Positions 8,170-17,789 of a stretch of DNA of 21,353 bases are shown here, piece by piece. The position numbers and the translations under genes are program-made. The stretch lies in the NCBI GenBank assembly GCA_000442015.1, contig KE560410.1, positions 1 to 21,353 of the forward strand, written 5' to 3'. Under the pieces are notes generated by a model, which ran no database searches, was not told the DNA's origin, and worked only from the letters and a program-made list of their open reading frames with translations. Source of the DNA: Rozella allomycis CSF55. Lineage: Eukaryota > Rozellomycota. The first letter of the stretch is position 1; each line of letters opens with the position of its first letter.

Positions 8170-8724
8170 TGATGTAAAAAGAAGGACATTTATTTAATTT
8201 AGGCGAGGCTTCGTATATTAGTGAGGATCGTTTCTGATTGGTTCTGTGCGTGTGAACAGATCTTATTCTTGGATGTCGTACCAGGGAGTCTCATCCCATT
8301 TCATAGAGGGATTCTCATCCTACCCTTCTTAGAATAATTATCAAAGAGAGAAATCATAATTCTAAGGGATCTCTTAATCATGAAGGATCTCTATTGTGAT
8401 ACTAATTATAGAAAGGATACTATTTATAATTATAGAAANCAATTATCAACGAGAGGAGTCATGATTCTAATGGATCTCTTAATCCTGAAGGATCTCTATT
8501 CTAATACTAATTATAGAAAGGATACGTTTTATAGAAAGGACCAACATATAAAACTCTAAGGCGATATCAATAAATAGAACGGAGTATATTCCATTCTCAA
8601 TCGACTTCAGTTTTACTCTTTTATCTTTCGATTTACTATCAAATTTATGAGGATCTAGATACTATAAGCGCATGGAGCGACATTGGACTCTTTCGTCTAT
8701 TATTCTATTATTAGTAATACGACA
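8170..8724 (-). repeat. 3' LTR of the gypsy element (555 bp)
   Basis: Boundaries are set by the GTCAT duplication on the outside and the polypurine tract on the inside. On the plus strand it begins TGATGTAAAAAGAAGG and ends AGTAATACGACA. It contains an internal ~105-bp tandem duplication and, near its inner end, the C-terminus of the pol frame. Confidence 0.92.
8336..8524. repeat. ~105-bp tandem duplication inside the LTR
   Basis: The copies at 8336-8420 and 8441-8524 share AATTATCAA, GGATCTCTTAATC, GAAGGATCTCTATT and ACTAATTATAGAAAGGATA, with several substitutions. The unresolved base 8439 lies between them. It may be a duplicated transcription-control block in U3, or two LTR copies joined by the assembler. 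Confidence 0.8.
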
Positions 8725-11700
8725 TTCACCTCTTCCTACGTGCTTTTCCAAGAAAGGTTTTAATCTGCGAATGTTGATTGTCTCGTGAATAGAGTGTACA
8801 TCCAAAACACATGTAACGTTTGCATTTACTTGAAGAATCTTATAAGGTCCTGAAAATCTCGGTTGAGTCTTTGAAGGATTAATATGTTTAATAAATGCTT
8901 TCATACCGAGGGAGGGCGTAGTTGAAGTTGATTCTTGACTTATTTTCTTTTGCCAACGCCGTTGCCTTTTTTTCTGTCTTCCTGTTGCGGTCTCGAGAAG
9001 TTCATTAGTATTGTATTTTAGACTTGGATGAAGCATGTTGCATCTAAATGCTAATTCTGCTGGGGAGCATCCTAGAACTCGATAATACGATGTTTTGAAA
9101 GCCGACGATATAGCTGGTAAACGATGCGACCAATTTGATATTCCAGTTGCCTGTATACTATGATTATGAAAACCATCAATTTGTTCGACTAGGGAATTGC
9201 TTGAGGATTATATGTGGTTGTTGGGCAATACTGAATTTCGTAACTGTGCAGTAGTTCTTGACACTCGGCGCTTGTAAATTGTGTTCCATGATCACTTGTT
9301 AATTTACTTGGTCTTGGGTAACGACATAACCATTCGTTATCAAATACTTGTGTCACCGTAGCGGCTTGTATATTGTTCACTGCAACTCCATCCTTGTGCA
9401 CCAATCAATCATAATTATCACGTATGTGTTTTCCTCCTCTCCACGTAAGAATTTAAATCAGGATTATTGATAAATGTATCTGTATTTTCCGATATGTTTT
9501 CTGCTTTAAAATTGAAAGGACCTAGAATATCAATCGAGACATGAAAGCATGGAATGTTGCAATTTAATGAGCGTAATACTTTTCCATATGAATTTGACGG
9601 CTTGGAAATTTGGCAAGGTTGACATGAATTGATAAAATGAACAACGTCGTCCTGTGAGTCCAATTAGCAACTTTTCGAATTGTTTGATATACGTTGGTAA
9701 TACCGGCATGTTGTACAGAGCAGTGCAACCTTCAATAATTGGGTTTTGCAGTAATGTAGGGTGTAGGGAACGGTCAAATTTTTGTAAGAAAATTACTTGC
9801 GTGGTAAATCCTGGTGGTAATGTCATTGAGAATTTTGTTGATTTAGGATCTAACGTTTGTAATTCCTTTCTTATTTCGTGACTCTCCGTACATTTATTTT
9901 GAAATTCGTTAAAGATGTTAGGATCTAAGGGATAGTCACCGTCGTGCAGGCTAACTGTGTTGATTGTATAATTGTCATATTTTCGTGAGAGGAAATCAGC
10001 AGCTGTATTTGGCTCGCCCTTAATGTAAGTAATGCGGGGACCAAATTCAACTATAAGTAACTACCATCTTTGAATTCTGTGTAGGTTAAATGTTGATAAA
10101 AATTGCCAATTAGAACGATCCGTAAAAATTGCGATTTCGTGGCCACAAATAATGTGTCGTGTTGCTTGACGCGCCCACACAATTGCCAAAGCTTCCTTTT
10201 CCGAGGTTGTATTCTTCGTTTGTGGATCAGACAATTTTACGACTAAAACAATATATTAATCTAACTTCTTGCATACGAATGGCTCCCACGCCTTTATCCA
10301 AAGCATTTAACATTTGAAAAGGTTTCTCATAATCTTACAAATAAATGTTGGCTAAATGTTTCAACTCATTTATAACTTTTCTCAAAATGTTTGTGTGTTC
10401 TTCGCTCCATTTAAAGGGGACTTCCTTTTTAATAGTCCCGTTTTGGGGCGATTTTGGTACTCACGTAAGGGATCATTAATCTGTTGAAATTCAATGCGCC
10501 AACCAATCTTTGGAATCCTTTTCTGTTCTTCGGTGTGCGTAATTTCTCCAATGCTTCCATATTGTGTTTCGAAATATGAGTTCCATTTCCACTAAGTTCA
10601 AATCCTACATATTCAACTTTCTTTTGCAAAAAATTACATTTGGCTAAATTCAGAGTTATTCCATGTTGTTCAAATCGTTGAAATATTATTTTTAAATCTT
10701 TTATGTGTTCTTCTTTGGTCTTAATAGCAATAAGTAGGTCATCTAAAAATACTCTGACGAGAGGTAAGTCGTCGAAACGTTTACTGACGTCATGTTAAAA
10801 AATCATAGGTGCGTTAGATGGGAAAAAGGGCGTTCTGGTGAATTCATACTGTCAAAAACTAAAGTAAAGGCAGTGGGAGGGATTGCATCAGGGTGGATGG
10901 CACGTTGAAGTTGAAATCAAGTTGGGAAAAAATGACTGCGCCAGATAAGGAATAGATAATATCATCTATGTGAGGCATGGGGAAGCGGTCAACGATCATA
11001 TTTTGATTAAGTAATCTAAAATCTACCACAAGTCTGATGCTTCTATTCTTCTTTAGTTCAACAAACGCTGGTGACGGAAAAGGTGGTAGACTTTTCTTGA
11101 TGATTCCCATAGATTTCCATTTTAAAATTTCTTGTTTTCGTTGTAAGTCGCTTGGGGAAGAAACTGAATCTGATATTCCGCATCTTTTAAAAGACCAATA
11201 TGAGTTTCGGACCCTTGGATTAATGGATATTTCTGTAGAAGTTGCCTAATTACAGGATGGCAGTTTATGGTTTGGAAAAATGTTGGCTTTTGACACTAGT
11301 ATTACGTCTGGATCAACATCTATGTTAGACGTATTATATTGCTTATCAATAGAATTTAAAAAATAAATTTGAGTTTTTCGTCCTGCAGATTTCTGACTAT
11401 TTGTTTGAAAATCAATAGCAGTATTATAGGTTTGTAAAACATCCATTCCTAGAATAGTTTCGGCAGTGCGTGTTGAGAGTACAGCAGCTTTGACATTTAA
11501 TTTGATTGTTGGGCTCCGGCTGAGTAGGAAAAGAGGAAATCTTGTGGTTCCAATGGTCTGGTTAGGAGATCCGTCCGCGAGCGTTATGCGACGAGGTTTC
11601 AATTCTAGGGGAAGGTTTAGTATATGTGCAATCTTCGTGTTAATGATGGTGATAGATGAGCCGGTATCGACAAGACACTTACCAGGGTGATGTAACATGG

Positions 11701-11828
11701 AGCCTTGTAACTCTAAACGCTTAATAGTGCTTGCTGAAGCATATTGGCTTGTTCGTTTTCTGGGGTGTCCTTGTCGGCGCTCCGGCTCATATCCAAAAAG
11801 GCTGCGTGGTCTTGATGTCGAGAGGTTT
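8662..11828 (-). pseudogene. Degenerate gypsy pol (protease, RT, RNase H, integrase)
   Basis: Protease (11246-11828) has the active-site motif CLVDTGSSITII and the later ILGMDVL. The RT finger/palm (10859-11110) has RLVVDFRLLNQN and a FSQLDF catalytic segment; the second catalytic motif FLDDLLIA is at about 10730-10750, and the connection segment is at 10429-10629. RNase H (about 10000-10240) has TSEKEALAIVWA, FTDRSNW and NTAADFLSR, with an in-frame stop at 10061-10063. Integrase has the zinc-binding CQPCQ (about 9608-9635) and core motifs FHVSIDILGPF and SDHGTQFTS. The C-terminal SGPYKILQVNANVTCVLDV and INIRRLKPF segment (8662-9036) has no clear chromodomain. Frame changes separate these blocks, so no intact polyprotein can be made. 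In a live element the product would copy the RNA to DNA and integrate it. Confidence 0.9.
8725..8737 (-). other. Polypurine tract of the gypsy element
   Basis: On the minus strand AGGAAGAGGTGAA directly precedes the 3' LTR, where a plus-strand primer is expected. It lies within the 3' end of the pol frame. Confidence 0.7.
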
Positions 11829-11907
11829 TAACGTAAGAATTTTTAAAAGGTGTTGATGTTGTCGATTGCGGTTTCTTTCCTGCGGCTCGGCTTTTGAATC
11901 AAAATAT

Positions 11908-11961
11908 TTGACCGCGGCTCGGCTCGGCTCAGCTGAGAGTCATGGTGCCAGCCGCGGTCAA
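11908..11961. repeat. GC-rich hairpin insert in the gag region
   Basis: TTGACCGCGGCT (11908-11919) and AGCCGCGGTCAA (11950-11961) are perfect 12-bp inverted repeats. Between them are a CGGCT-type tandem repeat and the perfect palindrome CTCAGCTGAG. Related words (GCGGCTCGGCT, GCCGAGCTAAGCCG) lie on both sides from 11882 to 11975. The block is far more GC-rich than its surroundings and sits where gag should be. Confidence 0.75.
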
Positions 11962-12124
11962 GCCGAGCTAAGCCGTTAACAACACTACTGCTGCTTGTAC
12001 ACGACATTCTGCATTGGTGTGCGAGTCAGTCTTGTGAAACATGAACGTAAAGGTTTTCTTGTTTTGTATTGTTTTATGTTGTGGTTTGTTGTTTTTGACT
12101 TCTTTATAGTTATGTTCGTGAGAG

Positions 12125-12364
12125 TTATGTGTGTGATGAGGTTTTGTATGACTGTGCGAATACATTCCTGTATTTAATTGGATTCACGCAGCTAACAGAA
12201 TCATTTCCGTGAGACTTCCAACCCCTTGCATGACAATGTCTTTCTTGATGACTGAAAGTTTCGAACGCTTGTCGTTGTGAGCCGTCCGCGTTGATGATTG
12301 GAGTCGAGAGTGGGACTTTCACGGTAAAGCGTACGAAGGTGCGTTGATTGTTTTGTGCTAACAT
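12125..12364 (-). pseudogene. Gag remnant of the gypsy element
   Basis: The first ATG after the 5' LTR is at 12362-12364, 20 bases downstream of the LTR end. It opens a frame of 79 residues (MLAQNNQRTFVRF...) ending at 12125. Only about 560 bp separate the 5' LTR from the start of the protease frame, far less than a normal gag. No zinc knuckle was found, so most of gag has been deleted, partly replaced by the GC-rich hairpin block. Confidence 0.5.
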
Positions 12365-12384
12365 TTTACTTTGTCTGATTAGAA

Positions 12385-12516
12385 TGATGTAAAAAGAAGG
12401 CATTTATTTAATTTAGGCGGGGCTTTTTATATTAGTAAGGATCGTTTTTGATTGGTTCTATGCGCGTGAACAGATTCTATTCTTGGACTCTTTCGTCTAT
12501 TATTAGTAATACGACA
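12385..12516 (-). repeat. 5' LTR of the gypsy element, internally deleted (132 bp)
   Basis: It matches both ends of the 555-bp left LTR but lacks its middle. The missing part corresponds to 8274-8687 of the left copy and is bounded by TTGGA on both sides, so the deletion probably used this 5-bp direct repeat. As this is the promoter-bearing LTR, the element is unlikely to be transcribed on its own. Confidence 0.9.
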
Positions 12517-12521
12517 GTCAT
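12517..12521. other. Right target-site duplication GTCAT
   Basis: It is identical to 8165-8169. Removing the element restores a site reading GCAGCGTCATAAAGG. Confidence 0.85.
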
Positions 12522-12584
12522 AAAGGAAAACTCTCGAGTTACTCCTAAAGCAATACCAGCGGCGCGGCAGCTTAGTGACGGATA

Positions 12585-12604
12585 AACACCCAGTTTCGGG
12601 TGTT
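12585..12604. other. Perfect stem-loop upstream of the small ORF
   Basis: AACACCC and GGGTGTT pair perfectly around the 6-nt loop AGTTTC. It lies 35 bp before the ATG of the ORF at 12640 and would be in its 5' leader if that ORF is transcribed. Function unknown. Confidence 0.6.
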
Positions 12605-12639
12605 CTTCAGCCACAGCGAAACCTTTTCAACCCTGGAAA

Positions 12640-12954
12640 ATGGAAACTGAAGTAAAGGCATATCTTGCAAGCTTTTCATATGAAAAGAATATGAAAATCT
12701 CTGAAGCTTTGGTAGCGAATGCAATAAGAGCCCACCAAGTGGAGGCGGAAACAGTCACTATCAACGGAAAAACTAACATGGTAACGGTAATTTTAAGCTC
12801 CCCCGATGAAGCGAAAAAGATAAATGAAGAGACTCAGATGAGCACTGTGCTTATCTCGGGCAAACGTGTTTATATTAGGAACAGGGACCGCCTTAATATC
12901 TACATGCTTAGGGCGAGAAACATTCCAGGAGCCATCATTATTATAGAGCGGTAG
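12640..12954 (+). CDS. Hypothetical 104-residue protein
   Basis: A clean ATG-started frame ends in TAG at 12952-12954. The predicted protein alternates helix-like and strand-like segments (LASFSYEKNMKISEALVANA, NMVTVILSSPDEAKKI, VLISGKRVYIRN) and ends in a hydrophobic GAIIIIER. The pattern hints at a small RRM-like fold, as in the first ORF of some non-LTR retrotransposons, but no diagnostic motif is present and this is speculation. It lies between the gypsy element and a tRNA-like sequence, so a transposon fragment is quite possible. No intron is needed. Confidence 0.4.
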   Translation: METEVKAYLASFSYEKNMKISEALVANAIRAHQVEAETVTINGKTNMVTVILSSPDEAKKINEETQMSTVLISGKRVYIRNRDRLNIYMLRARNIPGAIIIIER

Positions 12955-13100
12955 AAAAGATGCTGGGAAAGGTGAAAGTCAACCCTTTGATTAAAAGGGA
13001 GGCAAAAATCAACAACAGCGGCCTATTTCACATCATTTGTAATGAAATTTTAGGGAAACAGCCCAAGAGAGGAGGGAAATAGGGAAGACAAATTACGTAG

Positions 13101-13165
13101 CGAGGGATCGAACCCAAGACCACACAGACACAGGACATGCTTTTGGCCATCCTGCCACATCGTCT
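13101..13165 (-). other. tRNA-like sequence (degenerate tRNA or SINE head)
   Basis: On the minus strand an A-box-like TGGCAGGATGG (13147-13157) is followed by a perfect-consensus B box GGGTTCGATCCC (13104-13115). The acceptor and anticodon stems do not pair convincingly. It is best read as a tRNA pseudogene or the head of a second SINE family; no clear poly(A) tail was found. Confidence 0.4.
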
Positions 13166-13535
13166 TGATGTTTACTAGAAAACTATCATTATTTTGTGTG
13201 TATCCTATGTCAAAAATAAAAAATTTTTGTCTTCTACTTTTGTTAAACTATATTTGTCATCGTTTGTAACAATAGCACTTGCTTATTTTGTTTAGGTTTC
13301 ATTTTACTTTTGTGTCTGTAAAATCGCATTTTTTAGATCAAAAGTGGGCTCTAAAGAATACTCGGGAAATTTCTAAATCGAAAAAGTGGCAATGATTATA
13401 TTCGACGTGTTTCTTCATATTCTTAGAATCGTCTTTTAGCCATTTTATATTAGACTTCAATATTAATAAACCAAACATATTTTCTAATTGAATATTTAAA
13501 AGAATGCTATGCATTTTTGACTGAAAGAAAGCCAT
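13166..13535. other. AT-rich upstream region of the phospholipase D gene
   Basis: No gene is seen. The region is AT-rich with homopolymer runs and must contain the promoter of the gene starting at 13536, but I cannot point to a specific TATA or binding site. Confidence 0.4.
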
Positions 13536-16417
13536 ATGCAATCACAATTTCCAAAGTGGCTTATGCACAAGTACATTCAATTAGACAACGCAGCATCAGA
13601 TTTTGAAATAATTCCGAAAGCAACCACTGACAGCGAAGATGACGACTTTTTCCATTCACAGCGAGTGCGTCAATTCACCAAGGACATTAAACGCAAGCTG
13701 GTCAAGGTATTCAGTCGCAAGAATCCGCGCGAGCTTGAAATCCTTGTTGAGCTGGATACGCCCACCAAGGCGATGTATGGGGGACTGGTTGCTCCGTTTT
13801 ATCGGTTTACGAGCCGTGACAGCGCTGTGCCTGTTCCTGTGATGTTTTCGATGTTGGATGTAAGGGGATGAGTTTAAATGGAGTAGGTTCATATAGTGTG
13901 CTGTGAGCATGATAATGCGATGTTTGATGCGAATTTGCCGGTGACGATACATTTGACGTATGGAGTGACGAACCAGAAATGGAAGGTGTCGCATTCGCTG
14001 CTGGATTTTGCAAAGCTGCATTCTATATTGAGGATACGACATTTGAAGGGGCATATTCCTAGACCCCCGAGTTTTCCGCCGCAGCTTGTGCATCTTGTTA
14101 ACCAAGCGAAGGATTGGCTTTCTGATTCGAAGCAACGGATGTTGAATAAAGTGTTAATGACACGTGAGAGAATTACTGCGTTGGAGATTTATTTGAAACA
14201 GTTGTTGGCTGTGATGAATATGAAATCGTGTATTGAATTGTGTGAGTTTTTGGAGATTAGTGGGTGTTTAGTGAAGGGTCCGATACAAAAGTTTAAAAAG
14301 GAGGGGTATTTGAAGCAAAAGGTTCATTCTTGGGGAGAGTTTTTTACTTTTGTGATGAAGTGTTGGATTGGCAAGAGATATGAGCAACGATGGATTGTTG
14401 TTGGGGATTCGTTTGTAGCTGTTCTAGAGAGGATAGATTCGCAGTATCCAATACAAGTTTTGCTTTATGATTCGTATTTTAGAATTAGCGAAGAAACAAA
14501 ATTATTTCATCCGAAACTTGTGGTGGCAAATTATTCGCAGAAATTGGAATTGCTGATTAAGAATGATGGCAAGAGGAAAGAATGGTTTTCAATTCTAAAG
14601 AAACAAAGCTTTGTGAATGAATTCTGTAAAGTGCATCCACATGGATCGTTTGCACCAGTGAGACTGAATTGCCACGTTGAATGGTTTATTGATGGACAGG
14701 ATACGTTTAAGTCAATCTATGAAGCAATAAACAATGCACAAAGACAAATTTTTATTCATGGATGGTGGGTGTCGCCTGAGCTTTATTTGTTGAGACCGAG
14801 CCATCTTTATCCCGAGTCACGATTAGATAAACTGCTAAAGTTGAAAGCATCGCAAGGAGTTCAAATCTTTATCATTGTGTACAAGGAAGTTTCATTTGCA
14901 TTGCCAATAAATTCATATCATACAAAATTTACACTGCAGGGGCTGCATAAGAATATTAAAGTTCAAAGATATCCAGACAGGGGTACTGGACCCTTGTATT
15001 GGGCGCATCATGATAAATTAGTAATTATTGACCAATCGATAGCATTTACGGGTGGTCTCGGTAAACAATGTTTAAATTTAGTTAAATAGATTTGTGTTAT
15101 GGAAGATATGATGATCAAAGCCATTCTATAGTTGATACTTCAGATACCCCAACATGGCCAGGGTTAGACTATTACAATCCAAGAGTTAAAGATTTCCGCA
15201 ACGTGCATTTGCCAGATACAACGCTTGTTGATAGAAAACTTGTGCCTAGAATGGCGTGGCATGATGTGCACTGTGTAATCCAAGGTGAAGCAGCCAATGA
15301 TTTGTCTAGACACTTTATTCAACGATGGAACTTTATCAAGACAGTCAAGGCTATGAGTAAAGGCGATTCAATTCCATTTTTGTTCCCTGGATCCCTTAAA
15401 CCCTTTAATAAAACAGTCACCGGCAAAGTCAATATCCAATGTCTGAGGTCCTGTGGTGAATGGTCAATGGGAACTATTCCTGAAAAGTCTATTTACGATG
15501 CATACATCCATCACATCCGCCATTCAAGGCGATTTATTTACATTGAAAACCAATTCTTTGTATCCACGTGCGCCAAGCCATCCCCAGTTAGAAATGAAAT
15601 TGCATTGGAAATAGCCAATCGAATAAAACTAGCATTTGAAAGAAACGAGACATTTAAAGTAATCATTGTAATTCCACTGATGCCTGCATTTGAAGCTGAA
15701 GTGAACCAGTCAGCAGCAACCACAGTGAGACGGGTAATGAAAGCCCAACTTGAATCCATTTCACGGGGTCCAAATTCTCTATTTGAGAAGATGAAGAGTT
15801 GGAATATAAATCCAGAAAATTTTATTGCATTTCTGTCGTTGAGAAGAGTTGATGATTTGTTGGGAAACAGAGTGACTCAGCAGATTTACGTGCATAGCAA
15901 ACTGTTGATTGTTGATGATTTGGTTTGTTTGATGGGATCTGCAAATTTGAACGATAGAAGCTTGCTGGGGTTTAGAGATTCTGAAACGTGCATTGTCGCC
16001 CAAGACACTGAATTTGAACAAGTAGAGTTTAATAATAAACACTTCAAAGTTGGCAAATCTATTTTTAATCTCAGGAAACGTCTTTTTATGGAACACTTTG
16101 GCTTACATGAACATGATGATCTGCTGAATGATCCAAGCAGTGACGCTTTTTTTAATGATATGCTGCATACAGCTAGAAATAATACACTCTATGTGAGACA
16201 CAATTTTAATTCTATTCCTGATGATACAGTCACATGCTGGGAAACTTATAGAAAGTTTAGCAATGGGAAATCCAACAATGCGATTGAATCGAATCCATGG
16301 AATGCCGTTCTTAAAGGGAACGCTGTTATGTATCCACTAGAGTTTATGAAGAATGAAGATTTGAGTGCTTCCATGTTGAATGCGGAATATCTGTTGCCAT
16401 TGGAAGTTTACTTGTAG
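13536..16417 (+). CDS. Phospholipase D with PX and PH domains
   Basis: Exons 13536-13859, 13887-15060 and 15090-16417 join in frame to 941 aa; the introns are 27 nt (phase 0) and 29 nt (phase 1). The enzyme hydrolyses phosphatidylcholine to phosphatidic acid and choline at cell membranes. Domains in order: a polar N-terminus; PX at about 95-230 (VPVPVMFSMLD across the first splice); PH at about 245-350 (EGYLKQK ... RWIVVGDSFVAVLE); first catalytic HxKxxxxD at H483, K485, D490 (HHDKLVIIDQSIAFTGG); IYIENQFF near 649; second HKD at H768, K770, D775 (VHSKLLIVDD); GFRDSET; and the conserved C-terminal LLPLEVYL. The second splice rebuilds GGLDLCYGRYDD, which is conserved in PLD1/PLD2/Spo14. The long loop between the HKD halves found in vertebrate PLD1 is absent. 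All catalytic residues are present. Confidence 0.96.
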
Positions 16418-16438
16418 ATTTGCCTTGTAGAAATATTA

Positions 16439-16444
16439 AATAAA
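16439..16444 (+). terminator. Poly(A) signal of the phospholipase D gene
   Basis: AATAAA lies 21 bases after the TAG stop, in the 72-bp gap before the convergent RanGAP gene ends. Confidence 0.65.
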
Positions 16445-16479
16445 TTTGCATATTAGCCATAACGTTATAATTAAAGAAG

Positions 16480-16485
16480 TTTATT
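16480..16485 (-). terminator. Poly(A) signal of the RanGAP gene
   Basis: AATAAA on the minus strand lies four bases beyond the RanGAP stop. Together with the signal at 16439-16444 it implies that the two convergent transcripts overlap at their 3' ends. Confidence 0.65.
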
Positions 16486-16489
16486 TGCT

Positions 16490-17703
16490 TTAAACAGATA
16501 AATTATTTACCGCAGAAGCCAATGCATCCATTGAAGTGCCTTCCTTTAGCACTGTTTCCTCGCATTCTGATTCTCCCGACTCTTCTTCCGACTCTTCTTC
16601 TGAATCCTCTTCATAATCCATATCATCCCACTCATCTAAAATGTCTAGTTTCCCCATTCGATCAAGGTTATTCTTTATAGCTTCTGCAGCGCTCCCATCA
16701 GGATTAAAAGAGTTGCCATTCAGCGAAAGACTGTTCAACGATTCAAAACGAAGCAGCGCCTGTGCGGCAATAAGCGCACCGTCCTCATCCATTTCGTTAT
16801 ATTGATAGTTAATGCTATTAAGCTCCTTAAAATTAGCGCTCGATAGCGACTTCCAAACTGCCTTTGAGCCAACTGAACCCAGCAAGCAATCACCAATATT
16901 CAAATTCTTCAATTTCGGCCATTCATTTTTATCAATCGCTTTTGAAAAGGCCAAAGATCCAACTTGAGTAAACGTGTTGTCATTCAAATCTAATATTTCG
17001 AGATTCTTGCAGGTCGCAAGTGCCTCGGACAAGTCTTCTACACCCTCTGGGCGAATTCCGTTTTGAGGCAACAGTATTTGTTGAAGCGTTTTTGAATGTG
17101 CCTTTATTGCTTTTCCCAGCTCTTTCGCGGCTGCGTTTTCTAGTCTGTTTCTGCCAATAACAATAACTTCTAATCCAGAATCTATTTGTTCACTATTTAA
17201 CTTTTCTGCCAAAGATACTAGAGCTTTTGCAATCGTAGACCCGCCTATTTCTGCATGCTCCATCTTTTACCTTGTGGGCCCAGACCATTGTTGTTCAACA
17301 TTAACACCTTCAAGTGCACAGCGTTTTCCAAGTACTCAACAAGTGGGTTCGCGCCAGCAGGGCCAAAGGCATTATCGCTCAAATTCAGCTTTTCCAGCGG
17401 CTGCTTCAGAAACGCATCACACAGGGATTTCAGTGCCAGGGGAATTTCGCCAAGCAATCTTCCAGTGAAAATATCACTCAATTCAGCAGTCTCATAAGCT
17501 TCAAACAAATTTTATACCTTTAACGACTTTGTTATCGACAGGGCATCTGCCAAGGCAGAAATTGCTTCAACGCCAAAAGTATTCCCAGATAAACGGATTT
17601 CTGTAGTTTCTGCGGTTATCTCGTCAAGAAAAGGCTGTATGTCCTCTGCCGTATTCAGTTTTAAACCTTTTCCTTCAAGAGAAAATACTTTTGACTGTGC
17701 CAT
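16490..17703 (-). CDS. Ran GTPase-activating protein (RanGAP/Rna1)
   Basis: Minus-strand exons 17703-17518, 17490-17271 and 17244-16490 join to 386 aa, the same length as fission yeast Rna1. Introns are 27 nt (phase 0) and 26 nt (phase 1). The protein stimulates GTP hydrolysis by Ran in the cytoplasm, maintaining the gradient that drives nuclear transport. It is a leucine-rich-repeat protein: SLEGKGLKL at the start, then SDIFTGR with R73 at the place of the critical Rna1 arginine, LNNNGLGPQ with N129 at the place of the conserved asparagine, GRNRLEN (166-172), QNGIRPEGVE and NDNTFT. It ends with an acidic tail (EEDSEEESEEESGES). The metazoan C-terminal RanGAP1 domain is absent. In the second intron a 20-nt alternative is also in frame, but the 26-nt one gives GLGPQGGSTIAKAL, which matches the family without an insertion. 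Confidence 0.96.
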
Positions 17704-17751
17704 TTAGGTGGCTAAGGCTGGAACTGTCAAAAAATCAATAATCGTAAAAAA

Positions 17752-17757
17752 TTTATT
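17752..17757 (-). terminator. Poly(A) signal of the RFX gene
   Basis: AATAAA on the minus strand lies about 33 bases past the RFX stop and 48 bases before the RanGAP start codon. The 86-bp gap must therefore hold both the RFX 3' end and the core promoter of RanGAP. Confidence 0.6.
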
Positions 17758-17789
17758 TGTTTCTGAGCTTTAGCAATTCAAAATGGCGG

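Larger units (their letters stand above)
8170..12516 (-). mobile_element. Ty3/gypsy LTR retrotransposon, decayed
   Basis: The element is 4347 bp. Read on the minus strand its order is 5' LTR (12385-12516), short gag remnant, protease, reverse transcriptase, RNase H, integrase, polypurine tract and 3' LTR (8170-8724). Integrase after RNase H defines the Ty3/gypsy order. Both LTRs start TGTCGTATTA and end TACATCA (TG...CA). A perfect 5-bp GTCAT duplication flanks it, so this is one insertion that has not been rearranged across its ends. The coding region has several frameshifts and at least one in-frame stop, gag is mostly missing, and the 5' LTR has lost 414 bp. By eye the shared LTR parts differ at about ten of 100 bases, which suggests an old insertion. 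The sequence after the 5' LTR (TTCTAATCAG...) is not the usual TGG-type primer-binding site. Confidence 0.95.

Noticed and set aside
13101-13165. A functional tRNA gene.
   Set aside because: The B box is perfect, but the acceptor and anticodon stems could not be folded.
17251-17270. A 20-nt second intron in RanGAP.
   Set aside because: It is in frame, but it adds two residues to a segment of fixed length in the family. The 26-nt alternative gives an exact fit.
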